DNA of 64,000 nucleotides from JAWHTC01 sp032586155 (GTDB lineage Bacteria; Pseudomonadota; Alphaproteobacteria; Rhodobacterales; Rhodobacteraceae): NCBI RefSeq assembly GCF_032586155.1, contig NZ_JAWHTC010000001.1:496001-560000 (forward strand), written 5' to 3'. The position numbers and the translations under genes are program-made. The notes beneath the pieces were generated by a model. That model worked only from the letters and a program-made list of their open reading frames with translations, did not search any database and was not told where the DNA came from. Positions 1-10,900 of the stretch are shown in pieces. Every line of letters starts with the position of its first letter. The stretch's first letter is position 1.

Positions 1-1055
1 TGATGCAGCTCTGGAGCGAGGTTTTCGGTGATTTCGCCGCGGCGCGGCTGGTGCGGGTTGCCGCGGTTCAGACCGGCTGGATGGGATTGGAAGAACCCTT
101 CCTGGAGGCGCCCCTGTGGCAGAAGGAAAAGGGCGGCGAAGCCCCGGTTCGGTATTTCGACGCCTACGCGGTTTCGGGTTATTTCGGTTTTGAGACTGAA
201 AACGATGAATCGGGGCGCTTACCCGAGTTGCGCCAGTGGATGGACATGAGCCGTGAGGCGGCGGAAACCGAGGCCCGGGCCAGCGGGCTGCAACGTCGGG
301 CGCTTGAGGCCGCGGTGGAACCGGTGCAATTCGACCAGGCCGTCCCGCTGGCCGCTCGGGCGCTGAAAGAGGGCGCGCTAGAGGAGTTGAGCGATGTGTT
401 TTGGCCCTATCACGCGCGGGTGGCGCGGCGGCACGGGTTGCAACTGATAATGTATGAAGGTGGCAGTCACATTGTGGCCCACGGCTCAGCGGTAGAGGAC
501 GAAGACCTGTCCGCATTCTTCGCGGTGCTGAGCTATTCCCGGGAAGTGGGAGAGTTATACACGGTATTGCTGGAGCGCTGGGCGGCACTGGAGGCCGGTC
601 CGTTCAACGCCTTTGTCGACGTGGCACGCAGCTCGCGGCATGGCAGTTGGGGCGCGTTGCGCCATTTGCAGGATGACAACCCGCGCTGGGCGGCCCTGAT
701 GGCGCGCAATGCGGTGCCGCTTCGGGGGGCGGCCACGCGCGATGCGGGAACCTTTCTGCATGGGGTATTGCGTCAGGGCGGCGGTACGGTGGAAGGCACG
801 GTGGAAGAGGATATCCTTGTGGGCGGGCCCGGCGACGATCTGTTGATCAGCCACGGTGGTGCCGATTACATGGATGGCGGCGAAGGGCGTGACATTGCCC
901 GGCTTGTGGGCAGTCGCGATGATTACAGCTTTGCAATGGAGGGCGGACGCTTGCTGGCTGCCGGCCCCGGGGGCGATGTCCGGATGCGGGGGGTCGAGTT
1001 GCTGGAATTCGCTGCGAATCCTGGACGGCAATACCGGCTGGATTTGCCCGAGTAG
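1..1055 (+). CDS. C-terminal part of glycosidase-like protein with RTX calcium-binding repeats (5' end outside window)
   Basis: The frame is open up to the window edge, so the true start is probably upstream; 350 codons are visible from the first ATG at 3. Around visible residue 150 is LIMYEGGSHIVAH, a Tyr-Glu-Gly-Gly-x-His block of the kind found around a catalytic Glu in glycosidase-like proteins, though I cannot name the family. Residues ~273-296 carry Gly/Asp nonapeptide repeats (GGPGDDLL, GGADYMDGG) of the hemolysin-type calcium-binding (RTX) family, which usually marks type I secreted or surface proteins. A location beside exopolysaccharide genes fits a polysaccharide-modifying or matrix role, which is inference. 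No terminal type I secretion signal can be confirmed by eye. Confidence 0.75.
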   Translation, partial: MQLWSEVFGDFAAARLVRVAAVQTGWMGLEEPFLEAPLWQKEKGGEAPVRYFDAYAVSGYFGFETENDESGRLPELRQWMDMSREAAETEARASGLQRRALEAAVEPVQFDQAVPLAARALKEGALEELSDVFWPYHARVARRHGLQLIMYEGGSHIVAHGSAVEDEDLSAFFAVLSYSREVGELYTVLLERWAALEAGPFNAFVDVARSSRHGSWGALRHLQDDNPRWAALMARNAVPLRGAATRDAGTFLHGVLRQGGGTVEGTVEEDILVGGPGDDLLISHGGADYMDGGEGRDIARLVGSRDDYSFAMEGGRLLAAGPGGDVRMRGVELLEFAANPGRQYRLDLPE

Positions 1056-1135
1056 TCGCTTGCGGACGGGGCAGAACGAGTATTTGAACCAAGAAAGAGA
1101 GACGGTGCGCCTGGGGTCTCTTGCTTTTCAAAGCT

Positions 1136-2392
1136 TTACGCCGAGCCTTGGCGGGGCGCGTCCTTTTGCGCGTCAAGTATCCCAGCAATCAGGGTCTGCG
1201 CCCCGCGCGTAGAGGAGAACCCGGCCTCGATCCGGGTCCGCCCGGCCTTGGACAGCGCCAGACAGCGGGTGGGATCATTGGCCAAGGCGGCGATGGCATC
1301 GGCCAGCAGGTCCGGGCGTTTGGGCGGTACCAGAAGCCCGTCGCGGCCCGAGGTGATCAGCTCTGGCACGCCGCCCGCATCAGTGCCGATGGTGGGCAGA
1401 CCCATCGACATGGCCTCCATATAGGCCACGCCGAGCGGCTCGTGCCAGCTGGCCAGGACAAAGATATGCGCCGTCTGCAATTTCCCTCGCACCGCGTCAC
1501 CGTCGATGGCGCCGAGAAGCGTGGCGTGGTCCTGAAGATTGAGGCGGCGCAGTTCTGATTGCAGTTCGGCATGAAATCCCGATCCGCCGGCGTCGTCTTC
1601 ACCGGCGATTTCGAGACGCGCGTCGATGCCACGGTCGCGAAGGTCGCGGACCGCCTGAAGCAGGTCCTGGTGCCCCTTGACCACGTTGAGCCGCCCGCAG
1701 GAGAAAACCCGCAGCGGACCATCAGGGGAGGGCGGTTCATAGGAGGTATCGCGTTGCAGGACCTCGGTATCGACACCCATCGGTTGCAGGTAGAGCCGGG
1801 GCGGCAGGTCGTCACCAAGCTCGGCCTCAAGCTCGCGGGTGAGTTTGCGGGTGATGACGGTGCCAAAGGCGGCATTGCGCCATTTGAAGCCCTGGCCGGG
1901 GCCATAATCCGACAAAGGTCCGTGCAGGGTCAGCGAATAGTCGAGACCCCAAGTCCGTTTCGCCAGTGCCGTGATCAGCGCGGCCCGGCCGCAGGAATGG
2001 GCATGGACATGGGTGATGCCCTGCGCGTGGCAGGCCAGCGCAAGGCGGCGGGCGGCGGGCAGCGAGATCAGCACATCGCGGGCGAAAGCACTGCCCTCGC
2101 GTTTCAGGTCACTCCAGAGGGCGCGCAGTGGCAGGCGCGGCAGGGCCAGGGTGGCATTCCCCGGGGACATGTCGCCGAGGTAGGTTGTGCGCGAAATCGC
2201 CTCGTCCGACCAGTCATGGGAAATTAATCCGGGTGGTGGTGGTCTGGTGCTAAATAACGTCACACTGACGCCCAATTTCTGTAGTTCAAGAACCTCGCGC
2301 CAAAAGAAAATATGGGTCTGCCCCGGGAATTGCGGTATCAGAATGCCGAGCGAATGGGGCGATCGAACAGGGAAGGAAACTGGTTCGGGCAC
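1136..2392 (-). CDS. Glycosyltransferase, GT4-like (exopolysaccharide biosynthesis)
   Basis: About 418 residues. It begins near GILIPQFPGQTH and carries the C-terminal donor-binding pattern of GT-B fold family 4 enzymes: FSCGRLNVVKGHQDLL, then WHEPLGVAYMEAMSMGLP followed by GTDAGGVPELI and GRDGLLVPP. The E-x7-E arrangement in that block is the family signature for nucleotide-sugar phosphate binding. The likely role is cytoplasmic transfer of a sugar onto a lipid-linked glycan. No ATG lies near the conserved start. In-frame GTG at 2392 and TTG at 2404 are the candidates and neither has a strong ribosome site; the frame stays open to 2797, but that part is antisense to the divergent gene at 2544. 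The gene is transcribed away from the rest of the cluster. Confidence 0.85.
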   Translation of the reverse strand: MPEPVSFPVRSPHSLGILIPQFPGQTHIFFWREVLELQKLGVSVTLFSTRPPPPGLISHDWSDEAISRTTYLGDMSPGNATLALPRLPLRALWSDLKREGSAFARDVLISLPAARRLALACHAQGITHVHAHSCGRAALITALAKRTWGLDYSLTLHGPLSDYGPGQGFKWRNAAFGTVITRKLTRELEAELGDDLPPRLYLQPMGVDTEVLQRDTSYEPPSPDGPLRVFSCGRLNVVKGHQDLLQAVRDLRDRGIDARLEIAGEDDAGGSGFHAELQSELRRLNLQDHATLLGAIDGDAVRGKLQTAHIFVLASWHEPLGVAYMEAMSMGLPTIGTDAGGVPELITSGRDGLLVPPKRPDLLADAIAALANDPTRCLALSKAGRTRIEAGFSSTRGAQTLIAGILDAQKDAPRQGSA

Positions 2393-2543
2393 AGGTTCGG
2401 ACAAGATGCGCGCTTTCGTAGGGAAAGAGAGATTGCGAGCTGAGAGTGGTGACAGAGCAAACTGACGTGGTGCAAACCTGCACCGAGTTGTGGGCCAAGG
2501 GCAAGAGCCCGTACGAGCCGGCCCGCACAGAAAGGCAGACAAT

Positions 2544-3401
2544 ATGCCGGGGATGAGTGTGGTTATCCCCGCCGCGAACGAGGGTGCGTATATCGGGCGT
2601 TGCCTTGACGCGATGTTGGCATCGGACCCGAAGCCGGGCGCCGGATCTGGCTCGATTGCCTTGCCGATGCCGGTCGAGGTGATCGTTGTCGCCAATGGCT
2701 GCAGCGATGACACGGCGGCGATCGCCCGGGCACGTGCACCGCATTTCCGTGCCATGGGCTGGGATTTCAAGGTGTTGGAGTTGGGCGCCGTGGGCAAACC
2801 CGGGGCGCTGAACGCGGGCGACAGGGCCGCGAAGTTCGGTGCGCGGGTTTACCTGGATGCCGATGTGGTGGTGTCAAAGCCGCTGCTGGACATGGTGGGC
2901 CGCGCCCTGCAGACGCGCAGACCGGTGCTGGTGAGCGGGCAGGTGCGGATAGCCACGCCTCAGAAAGCCATTAGCAAGCTTTATGCAAAAACCTATGAAC
3001 GTGTTCCATTCATGACCTATGGCGTGCCTGCTTGCGGGCTGTTCGCGGTGAACGAACTGGGCCGGCAACGCTGGCGGGATTGGCCCGAGATCATCTCGGA
3101 CGACACCTTTGCGCGGCTGAACTTCGCCGCGGATGAGAGAATCGGCGTCGGAGCCTGTTACCTGTGGCCAATTGTCGAAGGCTGGGACCGTCTCGTCCGG
3201 GTACGCGCACGGCAGAACGCCGGCGTGCGTGAGGTGATGAAGAAGTTCCCCGATCTGAAAAAAAATGACGACAAGCCGCGATTGGGTTTGATTGGGGTGT
3301 TGGGCCTGGCATTGCGCAACCCGCCCAGTTTCGCGGTCTATGCCGGGGTGGCACTGGCCACCAAGTTCCGGCGCGGGGACGGGTGGACCCGTGGGCGATG
3401 A
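2544..3401 (+). CDS. Glycosyltransferase family 2
   Basis: 285 residues from ATG 2544, preceded by an AAAGGCAG ribosome site; a second ATG at 2553 is also possible. The N-terminus MSVVIPAANEGAYIGRCL is the GT2 (GT-A fold) nucleotide-binding start, VIVVANGCSDDT follows, and YLDADVVV at ~residue 102 supplies the metal-binding Asp motif. EIISDDTFARL at ~185 matches the catalytic-base region. It would transfer a sugar from a nucleotide donor on the cytoplasmic side. Its stop overlaps the start of the flippase gene by four bases (ATGA), so the two are translationally coupled and probably work on the same glycan. Confidence 0.88.
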   Translation: MPGMSVVIPAANEGAYIGRCLDAMLASDPKPGAGSGSIALPMPVEVIVVANGCSDDTAAIARARAPHFRAMGWDFKVLELGAVGKPGALNAGDRAAKFGARVYLDADVVVSKPLLDMVGRALQTRRPVLVSGQVRIATPQKAISKLYAKTYERVPFMTYGVPACGLFAVNELGRQRWRDWPEIISDDTFARLNFAADERIGVGACYLWPIVEGWDRLVRVRARQNAGVREVMKKFPDLKKNDDKPRLGLIGVLGLALRNPPSFAVYAGVALATKFRRGDGWTRGR

Positions 3402-4762
3402 GCCTGGTTGCCCGCATCACCAAGGGGGAGTCACTTGTGGCCCGCGCGATCAGAAGCGCGGGTTTGACCGTTTTCGGCTTTGGCACAAGTCAGGTGTTGC
3501 GGCTGGCGTCGAACCTGATCCTGACGCGAATCCTGTTCCCCGAGGCCTTCGGGATGATGGCGCTGATCACCGTTTTCCTGATGGGGCTGAACATGTTTTC
3601 GGACGTGGGTGTGACGCCCGCGATCATGCAGAGCAAGCGTGGCGACGAGGAAGATTTTCTCAACACCGCTTGGACGATCCAGGTGATCCGCGGCTTCAGT
3701 CTGTTTGTTGTGGCCTGTTCCATCGCATGGCCGGTGAGCGTGTTTTATGGCGTGCCTGACCTGGCGCTGATGTTGCCGGTGAGTGCACTGACGCTGATCC
3801 TAACGGGGTTTAACCCGACAAGGTTGGATAGCGCGCAACGGCATTTGAAGGTTGGGCGGCTGACCATACTCGACATCGTCAACCAGGTGTTCGGCATTGT
3901 GGCGGCGGTTGTTTTGGCCCTGATGTGGCAATCGGTCTGGGCGCTGGTGATCTCTGGCGTGATTGGAGCAGCGGTCCAACTAATTGTTTATAATGTGTTT
4001 TTGCCGGGGAAGACGAACCGGTTCCGCTGGGAGAAACCCGCCGCGCAGGAGCTGATCAATTTCGGCAAATGGATATTCCTGAGCACGGTGGCGGGGTTTC
4101 TGCTGTCCCAGGCTGACAAGCTGATCATCGGGAAATACCTGCCGCTTGATCAGTTCGGGGTCTACAATATCGGGTTCTTTTTGGCCTCCTTCCCGCTGTT
4201 GATGGGGGGCGTTTTGGTTCGTCGCGTCCTGATCCCGATTTACCGGGAATGGCCGCCAAACGAGGCACCAGAGAATTTCGCCAAGCTGCGCAAGATGCGT
4301 TTTGCGGTGTCTGGCGCGTTGCTGGTGCTGTTGGCCATTCTGGCGCTTGGGGGCGTGTGGATTGTCGAGCTTCTATATGATCCACGCTATGTGATGGCCG
4401 GGGCGGTGACGGTGGTGATTGCCTGTATGCAGATCCCGCAGATCATTGCGCTGACCTATGATCAGGCGGCGCTGGCTGCGGGGGATTCAAAACGGTTCTT
4501 CGTGCTGGCAGCGTCCAAGGCCGCGATGATGGTGATTTGCCTGATCGTCGGGCTTGAAATGGCCGGTCTGATCGGCGCGCTGGTGGGGCAGGGCGTGGCG
4601 ATGCTGCTGGTCTACCCGGTGGTGATCTGGCTCAGCCGCAGCACCGGGGCGTGGGATGGGCTGCACGATCTGAGCCTTGCATTGCTGGGCCTGGGCCTGA
4701 TCGCACTTGCCTTATTTGTTAACGCTGAGGCCATTTCAGAGCTGGCTGTGACCGCAATTTAA
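3398..4762 (+). CDS. Polysaccharide flippase, Wzx/MOP superfamily
   Basis: 454 residues, hydrophobic throughout with roughly 12-14 predicted membrane segments. The N-terminus has the family-typical region around GFGTSQVLRLASNLILTRIL followed by PEAFGMMALI, like Wzx and lipopolysaccharide flippases of the MOP superfamily. Such proteins flip undecaprenyl-linked oligosaccharides across the inner membrane. The start is ATG 3398, overlapping the preceding glycosyltransferase stop (ATGA). It is the only exporter candidate in this part of the locus, so the product of the neighbouring glycosyltransferases, and perhaps of the PKS/NRPS genes, could leave the cytoplasm through it; the second part is inference. 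Confidence 0.9.
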   Translation: MSLVARITKGESLVARAIRSAGLTVFGFGTSQVLRLASNLILTRILFPEAFGMMALITVFLMGLNMFSDVGVTPAIMQSKRGDEEDFLNTAWTIQVIRGFSLFVVACSIAWPVSVFYGVPDLALMLPVSALTLILTGFNPTRLDSAQRHLKVGRLTILDIVNQVFGIVAAVVLALMWQSVWALVISGVIGAAVQLIVYNVFLPGKTNRFRWEKPAAQELINFGKWIFLSTVAGFLLSQADKLIIGKYLPLDQFGVYNIGFFLASFPLLMGGVLVRRVLIPIYREWPPNEAPENFAKLRKMRFAVSGALLVLLAILALGGVWIVELLYDPRYVMAGAVTVVIACMQIPQIIALTYDQAALAAGDSKRFFVLAASKAAMMVICLIVGLEMAGLIGALVGQGVAMLLVYPVVIWLSRSTGAWDGLHDLSLALLGLGLIALALFVNAEAISELAVTAI

Positions 4763-4900
4763 CGAAAATTGTCTCCAAACTGGAAACAATGGGGAAGAAT
4801 CCTGCAACATTCACGCTGAATTTTCGCCCGAAGGCCCTAATATAACCATTATCTCGTGGGATGTTTCATTCCAACTGTAGGGACCTGGGACGAATTTTTC
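4763..4900 (+). promoter_or_regulatory. Leader and possible promoter of the PKS gene
   Basis: This 138-base AT-richer gap follows the flippase stop. An imperfect hairpin (ATTGT...ACAAT, about 4769-4791) could end the upstream transcript. Further on, CTAATATAA near 4838 resembles a -10 element. The 250-base gap before the chain-length gene (17549-17798) has a similar stretch (aacattcac, then GC-rich, then CCTATATT), so the two may share a control logic. No operator can be named. Confidence 0.3.
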
Positions 4901-7900
4901 ATGACGCAAGGCAGCGATCTGTTCGAACCCGCCGAGAGTGATATCGCGATCGTCGGGATGGCGGCGCATCTTCCGGGGGCGTCGAATATCGCGGAATACT
5001 GGCGGAACCTGCGCGATGGTGTGGAATCGATCCACCGGTTGAGCGAGGAGGAATTGCGCGCGGCCGGTGTGCCCGAGGCGATGCTGAACCGACCCGACTA
5101 CGTGCCCGTTGCCGCGCTATTGGATCGGTTCGAGGAATTCGACGGGGATTTCTTTGGCTTTTCGCCGAAGGAAAGCGCCATCCTCGACCCGCAGCACCGG
5201 CAATTCCTGGAGATTGCCTGGGAAGGGTTTGAGAATGCTGGGCATATGCCAGAGAATTTCGATGGTCCGATCGGGATTTTCGCGGGCTGCGGCATGGGCA
5301 GCTATTTCTACTTCAACATTTGCTCGAACCCGGGGCTTGTGGACGACGTTGGCATGTTCCTTCTGCGCCATACCGGAAATGATAAGGATTTCTTATCAAC
5401 GCGGGTAAGCCATGTATTTGACCTGAAAGGGCCGTCGATTTCTTTGCAGACGGCCTGTTCGACGTCGCTTGTTGCCACGCATTATGCGGCGCAATCGCTT
5501 TTGAACGGTGAATGCGACATGGCCTTGGCGGGGGGCGTGACGATCGAACTGCCTCAGGGACACGGCTATGTCTTCAAGGAAGGCGAAATCCTGTCACCGG
5601 ACGGGCATTGCCACGCGTTCGATGCGGATGCGCAGGGAACCGTGTTCGGGTCCGGGGCCGGGGTTGTCGTCCTGCGGCGGCTGGAAGATGCGCTCCGTGA
5701 TGGCGATCATATCCACGCGGTGATCAAAGGCTCGGCGGTCAACAATGATGGTGCGGCCAAGGCCGGATATCTGGCGCCGTCGGTCGACGGGCAGGCGGCG
5801 GCAGTGGCCGAGGCGCAGGCGATTGCCGGAGTGTCTGCCGAAACGGTGGATTATGTGGAATGCCATGGCACCGGCACTTATCTGGGTGATCCGATCGAGG
5901 TCGCGGCTTTAACCGAAGCATTCCGCAAGACAACGGAAAGGACTGGTTACTGTCGGATTGGCTCGGTCAAGACCAATATCGGCCATCTGGATACGGCGGC
6001 GGGCGTTGCCAGCCTGATCAAGGCATCGCTGGCGCTGGAGCATAAACAGATGCCGCCAAGCCTGCATTTCAACGCGCCCAACCCGGCGATTGATTTCGAG
6101 TATTCGCCTTTCCTGGTGAATGATCGTCTGACCCGGTGGGAGCGCGGCGACAGCCCGCGCCGGGCCGGGGTGAACTCGCTGGGTGTTGGGGGCACCAATG
6201 CCCACGTGATTTTGGAAGAGGCGCCGGAGCGGGAGGAGAGCGAAGAGAGCGACTGGCCGTTCCAGTTGCTGGTTGTGTCGGGGCGGACCAAGGCGGCGCT
6301 GGATGACAATGCGCGCGCGTTGGCGGCGCATCTGCGAGAGACTGACGATCCGCTTGCCGACGTGGCCTGGACCCTGAAACAGGGGCGGCGCGCGTTTGAA
6401 AAGAGGCGGGTCGTCGTTGCGGATAGTGCAGCGCAAGCGGCTGATTTACTGGAAGAAAACAACCCGCGCCTGGTGTTTGAACATGGGGTGATCGGGGATG
6501 ACCCCGAGGTGGTCTTCATGTTCCCCGGTGGCGGAGCGCAATATGCCGGGATGGCCCGCGACATTTACGAGACCGAGCCGGTCTTCGCCGAATGGATGGA
6601 TCGCGGGCTGAAGGTTTTGCAGCCGCGGCTGGACTATGACCTAAAGTCGCTTTGGTTGCCCGAGCCGGGTGACGAGGCGGCGGCGGACGAGGCGCTGAAG
6701 AAACCCTCGGTTCAACTGCCGCTGATCATGATCACCGAATACGCGCTGGCGCAGCTCTGGATGAGCTGGGGCGTGAAACCGGATGTGCTGGTTGGCCACT
6801 CCATGGGCGAGAACACTGCGGCCTGTCTGGCCGGGGTTATGTCGTTTGAGGATTGTATTGGCCTCGTGCATCTGCGCGGCTCGCTGTTTGATACGGTGCC
6901 GGAAGGCGGGATGCTGTCGGTCAGCCTGCCTGCGGAAGAGTTGACGACCTGGTTGGGTGAAGAACTTGACCTGGCTGGCGTGAACGGGCCGGGGCTGAGC
7001 GTGGCCAGCGGGCCTCAGGCGGCATTGGATGATCTGCAGAAAAGGCTGGAAGCGGCGGACATCGACTCTCAGCGCATCCAGATCGACATCGCGGCCCATA
7101 GCCGGATGCTGGAGCCCATTCTGGGGCGGTTTGGCGATTACCTGCGGGCAATCGATCTCAAACCGCCGGTAATTCCGTTCCTGTCCAATCGCACCGGGCA
7201 GGTGATCAGCGATGCCGAGGCCATGGACCCGGACTATTGGGTACGGCATTTGCGCGGCACGGTTCTGTTTGCTGATTGCATTGATACACTCTCGCAGCGG
7301 CGCGAAAGAATCTATGTGGAAATGGGTCCGGGTAAAGCCCTGTCGTCCTTGGCCGCACAGCATTCCGAGGTGAAGCGCGATCAGGTGGTTTCGGTCCTGC
7401 GCCATCCCGATGAAGACATGCCGGATGACGAGTACTTCATCGCTCAACTTGGCCGCATCTGGGCCATGGGCTGCGATTTCGACTGGTCGCAGATCTGGGG
7501 CGAGGCGCGGCGCAATCGAGTTGAGCTGCCGACTTATGCGTTCCAGCGCAAACCCTATTTCATTGAGCCAGGCGAGGCCCGGGCCGAGGCGGTGCCGTCG
7601 CATTTGATGCGTCAGGGTGACGTGGAAGATTGGGGTTATGTCCCGGCGTGGAAGCCGGTGGCGGCTGATTGCGATGTCGATGTGGACACGCTGGAAGACG
7701 CGCCGAATGAGCGTTGGCTGGTGTTTGTAGATGATACCGGGTTGGGCCGGGCGACTGTGGAGCGTCTGAAAACCGCCGGTCAGGAAGTGAAATGCGTCCG
7801 TGCCGGTGATGCCTTTGGCCGCGATGGGGAGGGCGGGTATATCCTGTCGCCCGAGCGTGGTCGCGAGGGCTATGACCAGTTGGTAGGCGATCTGGGCGAG

Positions 7901-10900
7901 TGGCATCCAACGAGGATCGCGCATTTCTGGCCGGTGACGCGGGGCGAGGATCATCGCCCGGGTTCGAGCTTCTTCCATCGCAACCAGGAGCAGGGGTTCT
8001 ATGCCCTGATGTTCCTGGCTCAGGCGATGGGCGAGGCGAATTGGCCGGGCTGTCATATTGCCGTGTTCACGACGGGTGCAGCGGATGTGAAGGGCGTGGG
8101 CCTGGATTATCCCGAGAAGCTGACCTTGCGGGGGCCGGTCAAGGTGATCCCCAAGGAATTGCCGGGGATGACCGTGTCGACGCTGGATCTGGAGCTGCCC
8201 GAAGGCAAGCGTGACGGGCTGGCGCCATTGCTCGAGCGGGTCTTAGAAGAACTCTTTGCGGTGCCCGGGAATGCGGTGGCGGCGCTGCGCGGGGCGCGGC
8301 GGTTTGAACAGGTGTTTCGTGGGGCGGCGTTGAAGGCGGACATGCCGGAGGGGATGTTCCGCGAGGATGGTGTTTACCTGATCACCGGCGGGTTTGGCGG
8401 CATTGGCCTGACATTGGCCGAGCGTATTATCCACGATCACGGCGCGCGAGTTGTGCTGATGGCGCGGACGTCCTTGCCGTCGCGCGAGAATTGGGACGAT
8501 CACAAGCGCCGCTTCGGGGCGCACGATGCCACCTCGCAGCGGATCGAAGCCGTTGAGCGGCTGGAAGCGCTGGGCGGGCAGGTTATGGTTGTTTCTGCCG
8601 ACGTGTCCAACGTGGAAGACATGCGTGGCGCGTTGGAGCAGGTGTCGCTGCGGTTCGGGGCGGTGAATGGGGTGATCCATGCCGCCGGCGTGATCGCCGA
8701 CGAGCCGCTGATGACCAAGAGCCCGGCTACGGCCGAGGATGTGTTCACACCGAAAATTCATGGCGTGCAAGTGCTGGAACAGCTGTTCCCGGATGGGGCT
8801 TTGGACTTCCTTGTGCTGTTTTCGTCATCGTCCACCGTGACGGCTCCGGCGGGGCAGATCGACTATGTCGCGGCCAATGAGTACCTGAATGGCTATGCCA
8901 AGGCGCGGGCCGGGGACAAGACCCGTGTGCTGTCGCTGAACTGGGGAATTTGGGCCGAGGTTGGCATGGCGGCGGATGCGTTGGGCGTGACCAAGGCGGA
9001 ACCGGATCAGAGCGAGGTATCGATCGATCAGCCGCTGTTGGATGTGGCGACATTTGATCGCGATGGGAACCGGATGTTCAAGCGGAATCTATCGACGGCG
9101 GATTGGATCATTGGCGAACACCGCACCCGTGAAAACGAAGCATTGATGCCGGGCACCGGTTACATCGAGATCGCCGCACAAGCGCTTGAGGCACAAGGGG
9201 AAAGCGGAAGTTTTGAAGTCCGCGATCTGTATTTCCTGCGCCCCCTTGACCTGCATGATGGTGTGAGCCGCGAGATGCGGGTGACGTTGGAACGCAGTGA
9301 GCTTGGCTATGATTTGAAAGTGGCGTCAGCGCGCGAGATTGACGACCGGGTCGGCTTTGAGACCAATGCGCAGGGCGAATTGTCGTTGCTGCCGCTGCGT
9401 GAGGCTTTGCCGGTTGATTTGGCCGCGTTGGAGGCGCGTTGCGAGACCGTTGAGATTTCTGAAGCCGGGCGCACGCTGCGCTCGCCGCAAGAGGCGCATC
9501 TGAATTTCGGTGCGCATTGGCGGGTGCTGCATCGCGTGGCGCTGGGCAACGGTGAAGGCGTGGCACGATTGGCATTGGCGCCGGGGTTGGATGAGGTGGG
9601 GTACCTGCTGCATCCGGGGCTTTTGGACTTGGCGACAGGCTGGGCGATGAAACTGATCGACGGCTACGGGGGGCGGCACCTTTGGGCGCCTGTGTCTTAC
9701 GGCGCCGTCAGGGTTTACCGGGCGCTGCCCCGTGAGATCGTTTCTTGGGTCCGCAATGGCGGCGAAAACCGTGCCGATGCGGGCGCGGCCAGCTTTGATG
9801 TGACGATCTGTGACATCGATGGGAATGTCTGTGTCGAGGTTCTGGGGTTCTCGATCCGGCGACTGGAAAGCGAAGGTGTTCTGACCGGAGGGGCGGTGAA
9901 AGCGTCCGAACTGGATTTCCCGGATGCGGAGGAAAACCGGCCGCTGTCGCCTGCGGAAGAGCGGTTGCGGCACAACCTTAGCCAAGGGATCAAGCCTGAA
10001 GAAGGGGCCGAGGCCTTCATGCGGGTGCTGGCAATGGGCAAACCCCAGGTGGTGGTGTCGTCGCTGTCGCTACCCGATTTGGTGGCGCAGGCCGAAGCGG
10101 AAGCGCCGGACGAAGGTGAGCCCCAGACCTTTGGGCGGCCAGATCTTGAGAATGACTATGTCGCGCCGGAAGGGGCGATCGAGGAAAAGCTGGCGCAGTT
10201 CTGGAGCGAATTGCTGGGCGTCACCGAAGTGGGTGCCGAGGACAATTTCTTCGATCTTGGTGGGCATTCGCTGATCGCGGTGCGGCTGTTTGCGATGGTC
10301 AAGAAACAGTGGGCGGTGGAATTCCCGATCTCGGTCCTGTTCGAGGCGCCAACCATTCGCGCTTGCGCAGAAATGATTGCAGCCGAAGGAGTTAGTGCCG
10401 AAAGTTCAAGCGGGGTTGGCGCGATTGCCCCTGCCAAGCAGGAACGTCGCTTTACCCATCTGGTGCCGATGCACCAGGGCGAAGGCGGACCACGGCGGCC
10501 GTTCTTCCTGGTTGCCGGCATGTTCGGCAACGTGTTGAACCTGCGCCACCTGGCGCATCTTCTGGGGACGGACCGGCCGTTCTATGGGTTGCAGGCCAAG
10601 GGGCTGTTGGGCGACGAGGCCCCGCATGACTCGGTCACCGAAGCGGCGCGCGACTACCTGGCCGAGATTCGGCAGGTGCAGGCAAACGGCCCATACATGT
10701 TGGGCGGGTTCTCGGGCGGTGGGATCATCGCATACGAGATGGCCCAACAATTGAAAGCGGCCGGTGAAGAGGTGTCGTGGCTGGTGATGCTGGATACGCC
10801 GCTGCCGCAGCGACGTCCGTTGACGGGTCGCGACCGGATGGCGATCCAGTTGCACGAGTTAAAGGCAGGTGGCTTTGCCTATCCATTCAAATGGCTGGCG

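Noticed and set aside
2393..2797. N-terminal extension of the GT4 gene at 1136
   Set aside because: It is antisense to the glycosyltransferase start at 2544 and has no family similarity; the conserved start is near 2392.
6641..8056. Long minus-strand open frame of 471 codons inside the PKS gene
   Set aside because: Antisense to AT and KR coding; the composition follows high-GC codon bias of the plus strand and no domain is visible.
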